Assembly: GCA_010093605.1 (NCBI GenBank)
Contig: MU004183.1
Span: 62,001 to 126,000 of the forward strand
Direction: 5' to 3'
DNA length: 64,000 nt
Source of the DNA: Lophium mytilinum
Lineage: Eukaryota > Ascomycota > Dothideomycetes > Mytilinidiales > Mytilinidiaceae
Below the pieces are notes generated by a model. That model saw only the letters and a list, made by a program, of their open reading frames with translations. It had not been told where the DNA came from and searched no databases. This document shows, one piece after another, positions 30,112 through 40,505 of this stretch; positions within the stretch are counted from its first letter, which is position 1, and each line of letters opens with the position of its first letter. The translations under genes were made by a program, and so were the position numbers.

Positions 30112-31500
30112 CAAATTTACCAGTTGGCGCCTTCAAGCGATAAGTCTTCGTCCAATTCCCAGCTTCCAAGGGCAGACCTCAACATCGATATGTCCATTTG
30201 AAATTACGATCTGCTCCGGGAGACAGCTTGGTATCCTCGCTTTATAGTCGCAGTATGACATTCTACCTTTGCCCTAGCTAGTATTTGGATTATACTCATC
30301 CCCATCTGGAGATTAGTAGGGAAGTGGCTGAAAAGCGAGTCACTTTGGGTTTGGCTGGTATCATCTTTTCATACTCTTCGATAAGATCTTTGATTTCTTT
30401 CTTCAGCTTTTGCCCTTCCTTTGGATATTTCCCCCAAATAAAAGTCTAAATGCATCCCGTCAATTGAAAAGTCCATGTATTATGTGAGACCATTGTAAAT
30501 GTCCTTCTGTGTGAACATCAAGATATTCCTAACTCGGCGCTTTCCTCACTCTCAATTCTGCTCGCTTCTCATGACTCAAGGGTTTAGTCCCTTAGCTAGG
30601 ATTTAGCTACTAATAGAATTACCTACAAGGTTTCTAATTCCCGGCATAGTTAACGCATGTCGGTGTTTCATGTAAGTCTAATTTGAACATGATATAATAA
30701 GTACGAGGTAATACACCTATGGAAGGTTTATGCGACAAACATCATGGAGGTCTTGAAATGAGAACAGATGGCGATGAGAAATGGCGAGGCCGTAGAAATC
30801 AGACTACCCGGAAGGATCTCTTCACGCTCGCCTTTTGCTGTAAAGTCAACAATGAGCCGAACGTCTAGACTTCACTTCATCCTATCCGTGCACATAAACC
30901 CTCCTATACGCCCCAATCCTCAGCTAGGAGCTTTTAGCCTACTTCCACCATCTCTTATACCACCCCTCTAAACATCCTTATTCACATCAACTTTAATCAA
31001 TTTTCCCGCCTCACTACACCAACTCTCGAGGTATTCTCATACTGAAAAAGGATACAAAGAAGTAATCGAGGGGACTGCATCCAACCCTAGCAACGTTCTC
31101 GTGAAAGTGCATTCCTAGAAATCATTCTACAAGTATGGTTTTTGCTCTCCATAGGAAACAGCACATGCTGTTTACTATACAGACTCTTCCAGTCATCTAC
31201 TATCGAATGAGACCTCCGAACTATGGAGAACTTGACCAATGACCATCAAGTACGACATCACCGAAGATACCAGAACCAAATCGAAAATCGACCGAGGTTT
31301 GAGAAAGAGCACCAAAAAGACTGGGCCACACTTCAATACATTTCGCCTCGGTAAGGGACTACATCGTTAGTAGCACATTGGGAGGATATAGCTTCACGAG
31401 GGGCTGCTAGGGCTACAGGCCAAAAGCCCCACCAAGTGAGGGACAAGAGAAAGACGTCCGAGCTATAAGAGATACACAAGAGGACCGCAGACAGTAATCC

Positions 31501-31577
31501 AAAAAGTTCAGTGATTTCTGGGTAGGCGAGTAGGTGTCAGATCTCAGGATCCGAAAAGTTCAATGATTTCTGGATAG
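31501..31577. repeat. Direct repeat, two units 52 bases apart
   Basis: AAAAGTTCAGTGATTTCTGG is repeated 52 bases later as AAAAGTTCAATGATTTCTGG, each followed by G/ATAG. Short and without visible function. Confidence 0.45.
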
Positions 31578-32004
31578 CTCTTCTCTTTTCGTACCTACTC
31601 TACCATAGCACTAGCAACATGTTCAGTGGTGGTAAATTATGAAAACACATACGTCTGTCTGTTTCTATGAGCTAGCTGTTGGAAAATAAGGTGATGCCTA
31701 TTAGTCTAGAGGGTGTTCCATTTTACTGAACCATAAACGCTGCTTGATACTGCCGAAAATAAACTTCATGTAGAATATTTGTAGAGTTTATCGGCTGATG
31801 CAAAGTTTTGGGAGTCGGGTTACATCGAGCGTCTAGAGTGTCTAATCCGCACACCTGGTCAGTGGGTAGTATCATGCGTTTTCCCGAAGTAATAGCGTTT
31901 GGGTACACAGTGCGATATAGGCAAAGTCCGAATCTAACACAATGCGGAATCCTGGATACCCCGAATGCAGAGAGCCTCTCAAGTTGCAATGGAAGCCATT
32001 TTCA

Positions 32005-32345
32005 TAGATGCATTACTCCCTAAGCCTCGCTCCCATATGTGGTCCCAGAAGTCCGAAACCTATTCGCCCATCCTGAAATATTTGAACTTTTCGCATCGCC
32101 CTCTGCAGGCTCATCCCTAGGACATCCCAAATCGGTCTGTAAATGCACTGCTCACCAAGCTTCGATCCCATATGTGGTCCCAGAACTCCGAGACGCACCC
32201 ACCCATCCAGAAATCACTGAACTTTTCGAATCGCCGTCTGCAGGCTCATCCCCAGGATGTCCCGACTCGGTCTGTAGATGCATTGTGCACCAAGCCTCGC
32301 TCCCGTATGCAGCCCATAAAATTCGAGATGTGCTCGCACATCCAT
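32005..32345. repeat. 135-bp tandem repeat, two full units and a partial third
   Basis: Units start at 32005, 32140 and 32275. Landmarks repeat at exactly 135 bases: TCCCATATGT at 32031 and 32166, and TCCCGTATGC at 32301. The unit equals 45 codons. One plus frame (32039-32371) stays open across it, and on the minus strand adjoining frames cover most of it. It begins 50 bases beyond the stop of minus-strand copy C, so it may be part of its 3' untranslated region or a lost C-terminal repeat. Confidence 0.7.
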
Positions 32346-32394
32346 ATCCCGCGCCATGTCACTACCGTTGACGATAGGCCATGTACGGAAACCT

Positions 32395-33450
32395 CTATAG
32401 GTGAGGTGGCTCACTCATCCGATCATACTCACGGATGGCTGTTCTCGGGCGCTTGTGCGGTCTGTTCGACCCAGAGTCTTTCCGATAAACAGCATCTTCG
32501 ATAGCCCATAACCTTGCTTTCAGTCCTTCTTTCTCGAACCACGTTGAATTAGCCTTAATCTTCAAGCGGGCCACCTCCGCGTCTTTCTCTTCGTCCTTCA
32601 ATTCGATATGTTCAGATTTTGCCTTCAGGCTGTCCATCTTCGCCCAAAGGGAGCAAATGAACTGGTCAATCTCTTTCTCCTTTGACATAAGTTCTTTCTC
32701 CTTTGACTTAAGTTCTTGACATATCACGCGCTCCCGATGTTCATACCCTTTCAGCTCGTGGTTTCTGTTTTCCTTGTCATATTCCAAGCCTGTGATAACA
32801 TCCTTCGCCCTCTGCAGCTCGTCGACTTGACGAGAACACTCCGATCTGAGAGCCTGGGCCTCTTCTATCAAATGCCGATTCGACTTCACCAACTCCGCGT
32901 TCTCCTTTTTTTCCTGCGCGACGACCTTTCGGATAGTCTCATTCTCTTTCTCCTTAGCTTCAACCCTCTTCAAGAGCTCTTCTTCTAGCTCTCGAACCTG
33001 TATCAGAGAAGCTGCCACTTCCTTGGCCCGTTGTTCTCGCATATCCGCGACTTCCTACTCCAGACCAGCGCATGTCTCTGCTAGCTTGGTTTTCTCATCT
33101 TCCAGGTAGGTGTTCTTAGCGTTCGATGATTGTACGAGGCTGCTCGATGATTGTACGAGACTGTAGAGAGACGCGTTTTCGTTCTTTAGAGACGCGTTTT
33201 CGTTCTTTTCAACCATCAAGCGAGTCTCCAGAGATGATATGCGCGCTCTCAGAGACAATTCGGTCGGTGTTTCCATCGAGTCAGTGGCATGGCTGTTAAT
33301 AGTGGGGACACCATCATGGCCAGTGGTGACATGCACCGCGGTATCCACGCTAGTCGACTGGGGCTCTGGCATTGCTTGAGATTCTAGGGTCACTGTAGAT
33401 TGCGGAGTTTGGATCGGCGTATCGCCCGAGATATCTAGCTCACCCTCCAT
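32395..33450 (-). pseudogene. Array II copy C, coiled-coil gene with an in-frame stop
   Basis: From ATG 33450 (MEGELDISGDTP) the frame runs 131 codons to TAG at 33055-33057, then continues in the same frame for 220 more codons to 32395 with no frame change. Both halves are coiled coil (SLETRLMVEKNEN before, EVADMREQRAKEVAASL after), so they look like one protein of about 351 residues with one nonsense codon. The C-terminus carries the array II basic patch HKRPRTAIREY. Small tandem duplications lie inside the coiled coil (KNENASL twice; SSSLVQSS twice; ELKSKEKE / ELMSKEKE). No RING or Cys cluster follows. It could still be expressed as the short N-terminal product. Confidence 0.65.
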
Positions 33451-35463
33451 AGTTAACGCCGTGTGCGAGAGTGTGTGGTAGTTGATCAAGGATGAATGGA
33501 CCGTATATTGGAAGCTGTAGTGACCAAAGACAGAACTGAGGCTGGGGATGGCGAAGTTATGGCAGAGGAGCATTTAGTCGGTTGTTCAGCCTGCTGTAGT
33601 GATTGAACCTCTACGAAAAGCCGTTGGAGTAGATAGTGCTACGGAACAAGAAGCTGTAAGCCGTTTACGTGATGGATTATATAATGATGAGGTAAGATAG
33701 GGAGCGGTCTGAGGGGAGGTAAGCCTTGTGATGCTGTATGGCGAATTTCAGTAGTGTCGGAGAATGCTCCCGTGAGCCTACGCGTCAAATTCCAACTCTG
33801 CTGCTGCCATAGTATCGACTACATCAGTCCAGAGTCCAGAAGTTCTCTAGTAGCGCGTGAAGAATCACCTATGATTTCAGAGCTTTACGGTCGCGATTCG
33901 AGGCTTCGCTCTAAAACATATGTGCTGAGTTCAAGACCGAGGGTACTCATCAAAACCTCCACCGCAATACCAGCATGTCCTGTGATATAATCAGAAACGG
34001 TTCGGTCCGACTTTATGAAAGCCCCTGTAGCTGTATAGGCTACCTCAGACCGGTATCGGACTGCTAGCATATGCTCAATGAGACATCAATGCATCCTTCC
34101 TGGAGAAGATGAAGTTTCCGTCTTACTCTACTCTGTCACCTCACAAATCAGGACTCACAGACGGGAGGACTCTTCGAGTACAGGTCGTTGCACGTTTGTT
34201 GATATGCTAAGATGTTAGAGAGCAAGTAAGATCTGCGAAGAGGCGCAGCACGTTGTCGGCGGCGAATGGCAAACTGCTAAACAATCTAGAGCTACTCACA
34301 TCATTCCGCACAGCATCAGCGAAAACACACCGAAAATCTTTTCAGCGAAAGGAGCGGTCTTTATTGCCATCCAATGTTCGATCACAACAGTCCCTGCATG
34401 CTCAAGTAGTTCGAGCAGTGATTAGATGACGCGAGGTTTGCTATTGTCCCTGCGTCGAAAGCCGACCAAGATCTTGATCATAAAATTACAAACCTTGATG
34501 CAATATCGAGAGATAAAAGTTTACAAATGCAACTACCGCCAGGCCGGCAAGAAGCCATCTTTGATTTACTTTCTGTCTACAAATCTTTAGACAGATGCAA
34601 CCTGCGGTCAAGAGCTAGGAACATGACATGTAAAAGTGGTCTCAGGAAAGTGTGGGCAACTCCGCACAAGTGCCTAAGAGCGTTCTTTTGCTCTCGCTTG
34701 CGAATCGTATTGGCATGTGACCAGCTCGCCCTCCTGCGGCGGCGACGAAGGCAAGGCGGTATTCCTTGGCTTGGTACATTTCAGGGTGGGCCCTGTAATC
34801 ATGTTAGTGACACCGGTTTTGAGTCCACAAGGGACTCTCAGTCGTACAACCCTAAAGTAGAATATCATGGAAATATTTATACCTTGCGAATTGGCCATAC
34901 GGTTTGGCGGTATACTCAAACCTTCGATAGTTTCCTGAGAACGTGACTTTGAGTCAGTGAGCGATGTGACTATACGGAGCTCTCAAACCAAATCTTAATA
35001 GGTAACGATAAATAGATATCCTCGAGAGTATGCTAGACATTTACCTTACTTAACTTACAGCATGTAAAGAAGCATGAAGCCCGAATTGAACGTATAAAAA
35101 GCAGCGTCGGTAAGAGGTTGAGTTATCACAAGGCTCGACTGAGGAATTTGCACAGATTGCTGTTGTGTGGATACGGAAACCACAATAGCTCTCTCCGCCA
35201 GAAGTTTGACTTCTTAGGCTATTTTTTGACTATGAAAGTATTTTCCAAACTTAGGGAATATGAAATGGGGTAGCTGGTGGCTGAGGGTGTAAAACAAAGG
35301 AAAGATGGGAGAAATTCAAAAGATACTGAGTGCTGGTTCGCCAGACGAAAAGAATGAAAAGCACGACATGAGAGCCTGGAGCCATGGTGCATCTAATTTT
35401 TGGTGGGTTTCTCCCCTACTGCTGATGTTTTAGAATGATATTTCCGATGCACCAGCGTCTTTA
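33451..35463. other. Spacer between array II copies C and D
   Basis: About 2.0 kb. The part next to 33450 is the leader and promoter of copy C. No gene, RNA or repeat can be supported in the rest. Confidence 0.5.
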
Positions 35464-36891
35464 CTACTCCCATAGGTCATCGTTCCTCACGGCAGCTGCG
35501 CGAACATCCTCCAAACTTCGGGTGATCCACATGCCAATATCGTTAGGATCTGTAGTGGCCGTCTCCCGAAGTTCCTTTCTCAGTGGCAAGATGGTCAGTT
35601 CTGTCTTGTCTCCCGTCGAGGAAGGTTTTCTGCTAAGCACCACGCACAGCACCTTCTTCCTCGAGCAACTACGGCAGGCCTGTCTTCCTGGCGAGTCTTT
35701 GGGCCATTGTGAGTCATAAACCGTGGCGCGTGAGATGAGATGAAGGCATTTCGAAGTGATCTTTGGATCTTCGATTGGTAATACTCCGTCGCTATGAAAG
35801 AACGGTATAAAAACTGCCAGTTTCTCTCGCAAACAGTGTGGGAACTCCGAGCCAACCAATCTGGCATTCCCGTGCAGCGCAATGAAATCGAAGTTGGAAT
35901 AGCTCTTCTGTAATTTTTCAAAAGGTGTTTGAGTCGCTGAAGGCAGCGAAAAATTTGCGGGCGGAGAGGAGACGGCAGCGCTCTGACTGCCGCCATAGTC
36001 TATCCTTGGACGCTTGGCCGGTCTTTCAGATACGTCCATGTTGACAGCATCCTTGATTGAAGATAGCGTTGTCTTTAGAGCGTTCGTCTCTTGCTGGGCC
36101 AATGCGAGCTGAGCCCTGAGGCTGCGGATCTCTTCTTGGTCCTTCGCTTTGAGAGCTGTGAGATTCTTTTCCAGAGATGTTGCCATATCTTTGTGCTGGT
36201 TGAACAGAATCCCTAGTTCGTAGAGACTCTTCGCATTCTCATCTATGCGCCCTTGCAGCTTTTCGATCTCTGCCCCCTTGGCCCTCTTCATCTCCTCGAA
36301 CTCTTTATCCTTGCTTCTCTTCAAGACGATCATTTTCATGTCACCTTCTTCCTTTTGCTGATTTAATAAGCGCTTGAAACTTCTGATCTCTTTCTCTCCG
36401 CTCGCAAGCGTACCCTTGACGGTAGAAAGCGCCTCTTCAGTCTTGAGACCTTGATCATGCCGAACTCGAAGTTGCTCCTTTAAACTGTCAATTTCCGCGA
36501 GCAGGCGCCGCCGCTGCTCCTGATCCGACGTCGTCTCGCTACCTTTCTTTGTCTCCGGATCGACATTTCCCCTGCTCTTCTCCATCATTTGCTTCTCCCA
36601 TGCCTCTAGTGCCTCTAGCCTTCTCTCCACCGTAGCCAAGCGATCTTCACTTCCCGTATCCCCCATTTTCACTTGATCGACGACGGCTGCAGTACTCTTC
36701 CCCTCCTTGGCATGCTGCGCAGGATCTTCTTTCTTTCTGCTTTTTGCTCTAGTAAACTTGCCATCCAACCAATCATCTGCAAATCTCTTTGCTGCCAAAA
36801 GATGCTCGTCATGGAGAACGCAATCCGCGGCATGATGAGACCAAGATTCGCCGTCCCAAACACAGTCTCTGTGATGCGCCGGCGGAGCCAT
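35464..36891 (-). CDS. Array II copy D, coiled-coil protein with C-terminal Cys cluster
   Basis: Single exon, 475 residues. The N-terminus is Cys/His-rich (HHRDCVWDGESWSHHAADC, residues 7-25), possibly metal-binding but not a pattern I recognise. Residues 80-295 are coiled coil. The basic patch RPAKRPRID follows at about 301. In place of a RING there is a segment around FIALHGNARLVGSEFPHCL, then the C-terminal cluster GRQACRSCSRKKVLC followed by ILPL and a Trp, which lines up with GKNEACVPCSKKGVPC...LLPL of copy B. This makes D and B relatives that share the tail, while B and E share the RING. Function unknown. Confidence 0.7.
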   Translation of the reverse strand: MAPPAHHRDCVWDGESWSHHAADCVLHDEHLLAAKRFADDWLDGKFTRAKSRKKEDPAQHAKEGKSTAAVVDQVKMGDTGSEDRLATVERRLEALEAWEKQMMEKSRGNVDPETKKGSETTSDQEQRRRLLAEIDSLKEQLRVRHDQGLKTEEALSTVKGTLASGEKEIRSFKRLLNQQKEEGDMKMIVLKRSKDKEFEEMKRAKGAEIEKLQGRIDENAKSLYELGILFNQHKDMATSLEKNLTALKAKDQEEIRSLRAQLALAQQETNALKTTLSSIKDAVNMDVSERPAKRPRIDYGGSQSAAVSSPPANFSLPSATQTPFEKLQKSYSNFDFIALHGNARLVGSEFPHCLREKLAVFIPFFHSDGVLPIEDPKITSKCLHLISRATVYDSQWPKDSPGRQACRSCSRKKVLCVVLSRKPSSTGDKTELTILPLRKELRETATTDPNDIGMWITRSLEDVRAAAVRNDDLWE

Positions 36892-38390
36892 TGTTTTCGG
36901 ATAGATCTTGTTCTAGCCCAGTGCCATGAAACGGCCCGACTCGATTGGGGGGTGATCAGACCAGTGATCGAAGGCAGTGAGGAGTCGAGATCAAACGGTA
37001 TGCGCGTTAGATATCAGCATGCGGTAGGTATTAGAGAGTTTGGATATAATGACGGTGAGGCAGCAGACCACCCAGCGGGCCACGAATGGGAGGTAAGAGA
37101 GTAGCTACAGTGCGGAGGTGGAGGGTTAGAAAGGTAGGTGTTGAGCTGTGGAAAGGTGGGAGTTAAGGTTTGGAAAGGCGGTGGCAGATAAGATGTAGGA
37201 CCTCACTTGAAGTTACCAGAGTGCGTCTACTTTCTTCCCGTTTTCATCATCATACTGCTAAAAGGTAAGCCCGCTAGGCTACCCCAGATGGCAGCAGATA
37301 AGTGTACACGGATATCGGAAGCACATGATTGCCGATTTAGTTCGCGCTCTCGCGACTATGGCATCCTATCTATGTTCTTGGTGATATTTTGAGGTACTAC
37401 AACCTGTGCCTACATAGCCCAATTCAATAGTTTTGAAACCTTGCCGACTCATAGACTAGAGGGCGCAACATAGTATAGTGGTACATAGTGGTATGCTGAG
37501 GCAACTCAGGCAATGGAACAATTGGATCATTCATGGCTCACTCAGTCATGGTCTTGAGTATTTGAAATCTCATGCGCAGTTCAAATAATAGGCTGATGGC
37601 TCTAAGACTGTGCAAGCATAGAGGACCAAATCAGTTGTTGGTGGGAGCTTTTTATTGATATAGGAGAGTGGAAGAGATGGCAAGAAAGAGTATGCACCTA
37701 AATATTGGGAAGGGTGAAGGCAAGATCAAAATTCAAAACGCTTTGATCAATTGTGAAGGTGGAAAGGGACGGAAAGGAAGGAGGAAGGGTTGAAAAGAAG
37801 ATCGCCTGCCTTTCCGTGTTATGGGCTTGTATGTGGGTGGTATTGGGGAGCAAAGAGATGAAAACAATGCAGATGGTGGGCATGGTAAGTCGTGATAAAG
37901 TCGCCAGAACTCTCTGGGCTACTTTGCTAAGCATATCTTTCAGGGAATTTTAGTCGTCAGGTTTTAAAGAAACCCCTGTTTAGATCCTGTTCTAATCATC
38001 TTTAAGCCCGGGGGTCATGCTTGGTTGACAAGTAGCGTCTGCCAGTTAAGTATTGTGTAATCTGAGGAGTTTCTTCCAGACTTCCAGGTTCTAATCATCT
38101 TGTACGGCAGTCGCAAAAGTAGCATGACATCTTTCGGCACTGAAAGAAGTAGACATAGATAGCCCTCCTTCTCGCATGCCTACCCAGCTTCGTGGGTACT
38201 ATGCGGAGTAAGTGTCTCAGAATTTAGCTCGATTCGAGTGTGCAACGTCCGCCTATATGCTCAAACACTCGTCCGCCCAGAGCTCAATATCTTGCCCGAT
38301 ATTAGAAAAATGCACATTAGACCGCGTGTTGGCCAGTGGGTTTGGATTAAGGGCATCGGATAGCCGTCAGTGTCGGAATGATGTGGCCTA
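36892..38390. other. Spacer between array II copies D and E
   Basis: About 1.5 kb holding the promoter of copy D and the 3' flank of copy E. The A/G-rich stretch around 37650-37830 is the only compositional oddity. No gene can be supported. Confidence 0.5.
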
Positions 38391-40505
38391 TTAGGGTGCG
38401 TACGGAACACTGAATGAATACATGAAGCCACAAGAACAGCATGCTGCACTCTCTCTGCCAGTAGTGGACGCTTCAAGCTGGAGATCTTCCAGACAGCCTT
38501 GGCAGTAGAAATGACGGCAAGCTGTCATCCACGGATCGATGGCAGTTTTGTGGCATTTGACGCATTTGGTTTCCTCGTCATCCGACATCTCATCATTCAT
38601 ACCCAAACGTTGACGCTTACGGGGTCTGTCAACATCGAGGATGCCATCTGTACGAACAGCGTTGTTGGCCGTATCGAGTCCCTGCTGGACATCTCGAAGC
38701 TCGGAAGTCAGTCGTGCAATCTCATCGTCCTTCTCTGTGCCCGATCGCTCCAGCTCCTGTATCCGACTCTCAAGGCCCTTATTCGTCCCGAGCCACTCGC
38801 TCCGATTCTTCCGCGCAATTTCTTTAAGCTGCTTCACTTCGGCGTCTCCAATCCTTTTCGCCCTCGCAAAGCCTTCTTCTTCCCGCTTCCCTGCCTCTTT
38901 GAGCATAAAGTCCTTACTAGCTTCTAACTGCTGGACTTGTTCTTCATGTGACATCTTGATTTCGTCGATCTCGCCCTTCAGCTTCCCTTCGCCATCCTTC
39001 AACGTAGCAACCATGTCGTCTTTAATCTGCATCTCCGCCCTGTGAATTCCCCGCTCTTTTTCCAGTCGCGTTTCAAGAGCTCGATATGTGTCCAGTTGGC
39101 TTCGGATCTTCTTTTCGCTACTCTGGGCCGAAGCGTCCCAGTCGCGCTTCAAGCTCTGGATCTCTGCCTTCGCAGTAACAAGCTCCTCTTGGGTCCGAAC
39201 TCTATCCTCGTCCCAAATTCCTTGCTGCTCCTCCAATACCGCGATGTTGCGGTCTTGTGCCTGCTCCAGGCGAGCGAAGTCGTCGTTCGTCTTCTCAATC
39301 TGCGCCTTCGCAGCAGCAAGATCCTCCTCAAGTCTATTCTTCTCCTCCAGCCAGGTTACCTCTTTCTTCTTAACTTCTTGAAGCTCACGTTGGTCGCGGT
39401 AGGCTTGAAGCCTCTCAGATCCTTTCGCGGCATCTCCGAGGTCCTCCTCAACGGCTGCCATGAACTTCAAAGCCATGTTGTGGTGACCGTCCATCGCTTG
39501 GAGTCGATCTTCTAAGGCTTGAAGCCTTATTCCAATATCAGATGTGTTCTCCCCAGCGTAGGAGATACCCTTTTTTGACTGAGCAGGTTCAAGAGAGGTC
39601 GTTGAAAGGGTCGCTAAAGACACAGAAGTGGTATCTTCATCGTTAGGCGGAGATGTTTCGGCATCCATCATATCGTGATCTATATTATGAGCTTGTATCG
39701 TCCGGGAAGTAAGCGCTGAATCGCTGGTAGCCGGTCGAATTGTTGAAGATGCAGTAGCCACGGCTCCATCATTTGCCGGGAACGATGTAGCATTCGCCAT
39801 GTCGTGATCCACTTCGGAAACCTGGGCAGCCTGGTGAGATGGGATTGGATTGCTGGTAGCCGCTCTGGAACTGAAAATTTCCATAATAGGTGGCTTGTCC
39901 CGTCCAAGTGGGTTGAAGTCTCGGTCATCCATTTGGGAGGAGTCAGACAGCTTGCTAGCAGATCTATCGCGGCGTACGCTAAGTATGCTTGCACCTAGAT
40001 CAAGAGCACCAACATGTCTAGCTTGGCGGGGTAGCCCTAGGCGTGCGGTGTTGGTTTCGCCCTGCGTTCCATCATCATTTTCCACACGCTGCCGAGCCTT
40101 GTGCTCTCTCAGGCGAGTATGCTCTTTTGTCTGCGCCTTCATCCACGCGATGTCTTCACTCAACGACAGGTCCCGACGTTTTTTGATCTCCGCGATCCTG
40201 TCCGTTTCAAGTAGGAATCTAAAGAGTTCATTAGTTGGTTCCGATGGAGACATTTCATTGGGGAACACGACTCACTTTTGACGTGCCAATTCATCTTCAG
40301 CGTCCACGCTGAGAGGGTGCGTAGCTACGACCGCATCAAATGTGCTTTGGGGAAGGGCTGTCTTCGCTGCTTTGTTCGAACCCTTTCCTTCGGTCTTAGC
40401 GTTCGGCTTCTTAAGCTTCGATTTCGCCTTGAGGGTAGCTGGAGTCCGATGCTTTAGCTGCTTCCGCTCGTTGCTCGTCAACAATGGGGCCGGGTAGTCC
40501 TCCAT
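38391..40505 (-). CDS. Array II copy E, coiled-coil RING-like protein, 685 residues
   Basis: Two exons, 40276-40505 and 38391-40218. The 57-base intron has donor GTGAGT, branch CTAATGA and acceptor TTTAG, and the frame continues ARQK-FLLETD. The N-terminus is basic (KAKSKLKKPNAK). Residues about 290-600 are a long coiled coil ending NRSEWLGTNKGLES...SGTEKDDEIARLTSE, matching copy A. The basic patch RPRKRQRLG comes next. A RING-like finger ends the protein: C629-x2-C632, C644-x-H646-x2-C649-x2-C652 and C670-x2-C673, a complete C3HC4-type spacing. It stops ten residues later, so it lacks the C-terminal Cys cluster of B and D. Ubiquitin-ligase activity is possible but only inferred. Confidence 0.75.

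Larger units (their letters stand above)
30112..32394. other. Convergent gene-poor spacer in array II
   Basis: About 2.3 kb between the 3' ends of copies B and C. It contains a 52-bp two-unit direct repeat at 31501-31577 and a 135-bp tandem repeat at 32005-32345. No gene can be supported. The frames at 31723-32023 are short and unrelated to known families. Confidence 0.5.

Noticed and set aside
32039-32504. Open frames across the 135-bp repeat as a gene
   Set aside because: Two or more frames and both strands are open in the same way, which the repeat alone explains.
26507-35463. Transposon remains in the long array II spacers
   Set aside because: I found no transposase, reverse transcriptase or integrase motifs, no long terminal repeats and no convincing terminal inverted repeats; a genome-wide repeat search would be needed to go further.
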